Assembly (NCBI GenBank): GCA_026225945.1
Contig: JAMJFZ010003581.1
Coordinates: 5,331,001 to 5,395,000 of the forward strand
Source: Cricetomys ansorgei
Taxonomy: Eukaryota; Chordata; Mammalia; Rodentia; Nesomyidae
Direction of reading: 5' to 3'
Length of the DNA stretch: 64,000 nucleotides
The notes beneath the pieces are model-generated. The model was not told the DNA's origin. It saw nothing but the letters and a program-made list of their open reading frames with translations, and made no database searches. Below, in pieces: positions 59,466-64,000 of the stretch. Numbering within the stretch: position 1 is the stretch's first letter; each line of letters starts with the position of its first letter. Position numbers and translations under genes: made by a program.

Positions 59466-60714
59466 GTGTTTCATTAAAGAGCGTTAAGCATGCCAACTAA
59501 GGTCCCATAGAAGAGTAAGGTACTGCACTTACTTGTCATAGCTTTCCATTGCTTATCCTTCTTTATGGAGACTGAGGAACCCATACCAGGGACTAGAGCT
59601 GGACTTGAACCCCCACACTGAAGGTCCATTTATTTATCTCAACACTACCAGTTTGTAGGCTTATATTATGGCATAGATACTTAAAGGATCTTTCCCCTCA
59701 ATTTGAAAATCTACAAAATAAAACAAAGTAAACTACACTTCTAGAGAGATATCCCATGATATCTAGATCCCATGAACTAGATTCCTAAAGGCCTGGGAAT
59801 AAACCATGGTGAAAGCAGTTTCAAAGAAGAATGTGCTTCACACTCATTGGTGGAGCATACTTGTGGCAGGGAGGGAAGTATGCTTGTAAGCATCAGATGA
59901 ACCCACCTCTGCTCACCTCTTCTAAAATTCTAAGTATAAGATGTGGGACACAGGCTATTTTACAACTGGTATATTCAGACCCATAAAACCATAGTTTTAC
60001 TTGCTTTTGCTATGCAATAAAGACTGAATAAAACTTTCCATACACCATTTTATGGGATCTCTTAAACATTTTCCTTGCAACTGAAGGATTTATATAAAGA
60101 GAATGCTTTGTATCCTGATGATTGCCAAAGAATTTATGCAGAGGCACAGCCTTTGGCCTATTTCCAGTTTGAATTGTTAAAAAGAGATTTTAGACAAACA
60201 GAAATATAAAGTGTATCACCTATAGGAAGTTTTGTAGATCAAGTTTGATAGAACAGTTTGGAAAAATATCCTAGAAGCTCCAGGTGTGTGAAAAGCTCTA
60301 TAAAGTCATATATACATGTATACTAAATTAAAAATTCTCTATATAAAAGGGAATTCTTATATATGATCTGCCTATATATTTATTTATGTTCTACTCTTGG
60401 TCTTACAAGTAGTTCCACTCAAAGCTGATTTAAATAATGGCATTCATTCTTAAAATTAAAATAGAGTAGATTCATCAAATCCAAAGCAATTACTATTTAT
60501 TCTTCGAACTTTAGGACTTTTGCCTCTGGGTAGTACATATTAACAAGAGCTAAGTCTACTTCAAATATTCTTGCACTCATATATTGAAATAAATTCTGAA
60601 ATAGCTACACATTTTTAAATGAGGAAATGGAGCAGAATAGCATGCAGGGTCCTACACACACATTTGCTTTTGGAGGTTAAGTCACTTAAAATCTGCTCTC
60701 TGTGACTTCTCTGT
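59466..60714. other. Unannotated AT-rich sequence
   Basis: A weak SINE-like segment (CAGGGACTAGAGCTGGACTTG near 59590) is not assigned. Otherwise nothing recognised. Confidence 0.4.
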
Positions 60715-61078
60715 AGTCCTGAATGTCCACGGGTATGTATGCACATCTGTGTTTGTGTATACATGTTTTCATGTTTATGAACTCATATCTAAGTGGTTTC
60801 ATGTACCTGGGTGTGTACAGATTTATGGAGGCAAGAAATTTACCTGGATATTTTTTCTTAATTACTGTCCACTTTGTGTACAGAGGCAAGGGGTCTCTCT
60901 GAACCTGGAGTCCATTGATTCCCTCAGCCTAACCAGACAATTTTCCTAAGGAATACCCTGCATATGCTTCCTTACTGGCAGAATTTACAAGTGGGCTACC
61001 ACAACCACAAAATTTTTATGTGGGTTCTGGAAATCAAAATTCCCATCCTCTGCAATCCTTGCTTTCAGTTATTCTTAA
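60715..61078 (-). mobile_element. B4-type SINE
   Basis: A TG-rich start, then ACAGAGGCAAGGGGTCTCTC, TGAACCTGGAGTCCATTGATTC, GTGGGCTACCACAACCAC and TATGTGGGTTCTGGAAATC in the order expected for antisense B4. It abuts the L1 that begins at about 61085. Small frames on both strands are incidental. Confidence 0.65.
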
Positions 61079-61169
61079 GAATACTACACATTTCATTTCC
61101 CTGATGGCTAAGGATGTCAAACATATTTTAAAGTGTTTCTCAGCCACTTGAGATTTTTGTATTGAATTT

Positions 61170-62008
61170 TTACTGATAGATCTGCATCCCATTTTTAATT
61201 GGATTATTAGGTTTGTTTATTTCTAGTTTCTTGAGTTCTTGATATATTTTGAATATTAGCCCATTATCAGATGTGGAGTTACTGAAAATCTTTTTCCATT
61301 CCATATGCTGCCACTTTGTCCTACTAATGGTGTCATTTGCTATGCAGAAGCACCTCAGTCTCATGACATCCTATTTGCTAATTGTTCATCCTAGTGCTTT
61401 GGCTATCGATATTCAGAGAATTGTTTCCTGTGCCAATGTATTCAAGGCTATTCCCCACTTTGTCTTCTATCAGGTTCAGTGTATCTTGTTTTCTGTTGAG
61501 GTCTTTGATCCACTTGTACTTGAGTTTTGTGCAGGGTGATAAATATGGATCTATTTGAAGTCTTCTACACACAGATATCTATTTAGACTTGCACCATTTG
61601 TTGAAAATGCTTTATTTTTTCCATTGTGCATTTCTGGCTTCTTTACTAAAAACCAGATGTCCTTAAGTGTGAATTTATGCCTGGGTTTTTAATTCAATTC
61701 CATTTATAAAACATGTCTGTTTTTATGCCCACACCATATGGTTTTTATTGTTATAACTCTGTAATACAGCTTGAAATCAGGTATGACAACACCTCCAGAG
61801 TAGTTTTATTGTTCAGGATAGTTTTAGCTATCCTGGATTTTTTTTTTCCATATAAAGCTGAGGATTGTCCTTCAAGGTCTCTAAATAATTGTTTTGTGAT
61901 TTTGATGGGGATTGTATTGAATCTGTAGATTGCTTTTGGTAGGATAGCCACCTTTACTATGTTAATCCTAGCATGGAAGATCTTTCCATCTTCTGATATA
62001 TTCTTCAA
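61170..62008 (-). pseudogene. L1 ORF2 post-RT region fragments
   Basis: Three short frames in different phases carry conserved ORF2 stretches: [16 protein letters not shown] and [10 protein letters not shown] (61751-62008), IDPYLSPCTKLKYKWIKDLN (61378-61572) and TKWQHMEWKKIFSNSTSD (61170-61364). The phase changes are frameshifts in one decayed gene. Confidence 0.88.
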
Positions 62009-62218
62009 TTTCTTTCTTTAAAGACTTGAAGATATTTTATATAAATCTTTCACTTGCTTAGTTAAGAGTTACCTCAAGATATTCTTATTGTTGGTAGGAA
62101 TTGTGAAGGGATGCTGTTTACCTATTTATTTCTCAGTTGGTTTGCCATTTGTATATAAGAGAGCTATTGATTTTATTTTGAGTTAAACTTGAGTTAAGTA
62201 CATCACTGAAGGCGTTTA

Positions 62219-62560
62219 TCAGCTGTATGCTTTGCCTGGTAGAATTTTTAGACTGCTTATGTATAATATAGTATCATCTGCAAATAACAGTACTTTGACT
62301 TCTTTTCCAATTTGAATCCCATTGGTATTATTCAGTTGTCTTATTGCTCTACCTAAAACCTCAAGCAATTTATTTAATATATATGGAGAGAGTGGACAGC
62401 CTTGTCTTGGTTCTGATTTTAGTGGAATTGATTTGAGTTTCTCCCCATTTAATTTATGTAGGCTGTAGGTTTTCTGTAAATTGACTGTATTTGTATTAAA
62501 ATGTCCCCTGTATCTTAATCTCTCTAAGACTCTTATCATGAAGGGGTGTTGGATTGTCAA
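62219..62560 (-). pseudogene. L1 ORF2 reverse transcriptase core fragment
   Basis: The 113-codon frame has RQGCPLSPYI at residues 52-61 and the FADD catalytic box at 93-96, within KVLLFADDTILYIS. Both are hallmark RT motifs. Upstream and downstream RT sequence continues in other frames, showing frameshifts. Confidence 0.92.
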
Positions 62561-63465
62561 TTTTTTTTTTCAGAATCTAATGAGATGATCATCGGTTTTG
62601 TTTTTGTTCTTTACTTTGTTTAAATGGTGGATTACACTGACTGATTTTAATATTTTGAATCATTCCTTCATCTCTGGGATGAAGCATACCTGATCATGGT
62701 GGATGATCTTTTTAATATGTTCTTCAATTCAGTTTGTGAGCATTGCATTAAATATTTTTGCATCTATATTCATAAAGGAAATTAATCTGTAACTCTTTCT
62801 TTGTTGAATCTTTGTGTGGTTTGGGTATCAATGTGACTGTAGCCTCATGAAGTGAGTTTGGCAATGCCCATTCTGTTTCTATTTTATGGAACAATTTGAG
62901 GAGCATTGGTGTTTAACTCTTCATTGAATATCTTACAGAATTCTGTGCTACAACTGTCTGGCCCCAAGCTTCATTTTTGGTTGGGAGATTTTAATGATTG
63001 CTTACATTTCTTTGGGGGCTATAAGTATATTTAAGTTGTTTAACTGATCTTGATTTAACTTTGGTAAATGGTACCTATGGATAAACTTATTTATTTCTTA
63101 GATTTTCTAATTTGGTGGAATACAGGTTTTTAAAGTAAGACCTAAGGATTCTTTGGATTTCCTTGGTGTCTACTATGTTTCTGATCTTTTATCATTTCTG
63201 ATTTTATTAATTAGGAAATTCTTTCGCTGTCTTTAGTTGGTTTGGATAGGCTATATCTATCTTGCTTATTTTCTCAAAAAAAAAAAAAACTCTTTGTTAC
63301 ATTGATTCTTTGTATTTTTCTTTTTGTTTCTATTTTATTGATTCCAGACCTCAGTTTGATTATTTCCTGGAGCCTACTCCTCCTAGGTTTGCTTTCCTCT
63401 TTTTGTTCTAGAGCTTTCAGGTGTGCTGTTTAGTTGCATATATTAAAACTCTCCAATTATTTTAT

Positions 63466-63939
63466 TTATGCACTCAGTGCTGTGTCCTTTCCTCTTATCA
63501 CCACTTTCATTGTGTCCCATAAGTTTGGGTATGTTGAATATTCATTTTCATTGAATTCTAGAAAGTTTTTAATGTCTTTCTTTAGTTCTGTCTTGACCCA
63601 GTAGTCATCCAGTAGAGAGATGTTCAGTTTCCATGAATTTGTAGGCATTCTGTTGTTGTTGTTGAAATTCAACTTTAATCCATGGTGGTCTGACAGGATA
63701 CAGGGGGTTATTTCAATTTTTTTATATCTACTGAGACTTGCTTTGTGATTGAATATGTCATCTATTTTGGAAAAAGTTCCCTGAGGTGCTAAGAAGAAGC
63801 ACCTCTTTTGTGTTTGGGTTAAATGTTCTCGAGATATGTTAGATCCATTTGGTTTATAACTTCTCTTAGTTCTAGTAATTTTCTGTTTAGATTTTGTCTT
63901 GCCCGGTGAGAGTAGGATATTGACGTCTCCCACTCTCAA
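63466..63939 (-). pseudogene. L1 ORF2 endonuclease domain fragment
   Basis: The 157-codon frame keeps the endonuclease landmarks: GDVN at residues 4-7 (catalytic Asp and Asn positions), GTFSKIDD at 54-61 and SDHHG at 83-87. The stretch ending NLWDTMKVVIRGK leads toward the RT. This is an APE-type nicking endonuclease in live L1. Here the protein is open only over this stretch. Confidence 0.9.
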
Positions 63940-64000
63940 TGTGTCTCAGTGGGTGATTTAAGATTCCATCTTACACTTGACAACATGCCTACAATCAACA

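Larger units (their letters stand above)
61085..64000 (-). mobile_element. L1 element, ORF2 from endonuclease to near C-terminus; runs off window
   Basis: Nearly 2.9 kb of antisense ORF2 is collinear with a full-length protein from the endonuclease (63.9 kb) through the reverse transcriptase (62.3 kb) to the post-RT region (61.1-61.6 kb). The D of the GDxN endonuclease motif and the D of FADD are about 550 codons apart, close to the spacing in intact L1. The 5' part lies beyond the window. The last ~190 codons and the 3' UTR are missing, which is unusual because L1 insertion starts from the 3' end. Frameshifts throughout make it dead. Confidence 0.93.

Overview
This 64 kb window is AT-rich, repeat-dense nuclear DNA from a muroid rodent. 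The diagnostic families are rodent-specific: B1, B2/B3, B4 and ID-like SINEs, URR1-type hAT miniature transposons, ORR1/MT-type MaLR LTRs, and rodent L1 with long 'Lx-type' 3' UTRs. The L1 ORF2 copy at 23 kb ends in a decayed DKHGMY...ISGY tail, unlike the usual mouse tail, so a cricetid (hamster, vole or deer mouse type) is a reasonable guess, but species cannot be fixed from this sequence. I found no gene with a convincing reading frame. The window is intergenic or deep intronic. Family names were assigned from remembered consensus sequences; no search was run.

Layout. 1-9 kb: a compact non-coding LTR retrotransposon (1268-2957) with both LTRs, a lysine-type primer binding site, a polypurine tract and a 6-bp target duplication, then a B2, GC-richer unique sequence (5.1-7.6 kb), a TG tract and a B1. 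9-11.2 kb: a minus-strand L1 with a 5' inversion. 12.5-20.2 kb: B1, an old L1 scrap, a candidate minus-strand LTR with 25-bp tandem repeats, and MaLR-type LTRs. 22.1-25.8 kb: a B3-like SINE followed by three L1 pieces in alternating orientation, one carrying a nested B1. 26.8-36.5 kb: microsatellites, MaLR LTRs, B1/B3/B4 SINEs and a 143-bp purine tract. 38-49 kb: two URR1 hAT elements, an ID-like SINE, a B4 split by a young B1 with a perfect 14-bp target duplication, a TTCC tract and a CA/GATA compound microsatellite. 49.6-57.8 kb: L1 3' ends, one possible processed pseudogene (51.85-52.5 kb), an alternating TA/CA tract and a third copy of the LTR seen at 1.3 kb, now on the minus strand. 58.4-64 kb: a possible class II LTR, a B4 and a long minus-strand L1 ORF2 pseudogene that runs off the window end.

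Nothing here works as an operon or pathway; the organisation is one of successive retrotransposon insertions. The most interesting object is the small LTR element at 1.3-3.0 kb: it keeps every cis signal for retrotransposition but codes for nothing recognisable, and its interior carries three ~100-bp tandem units.
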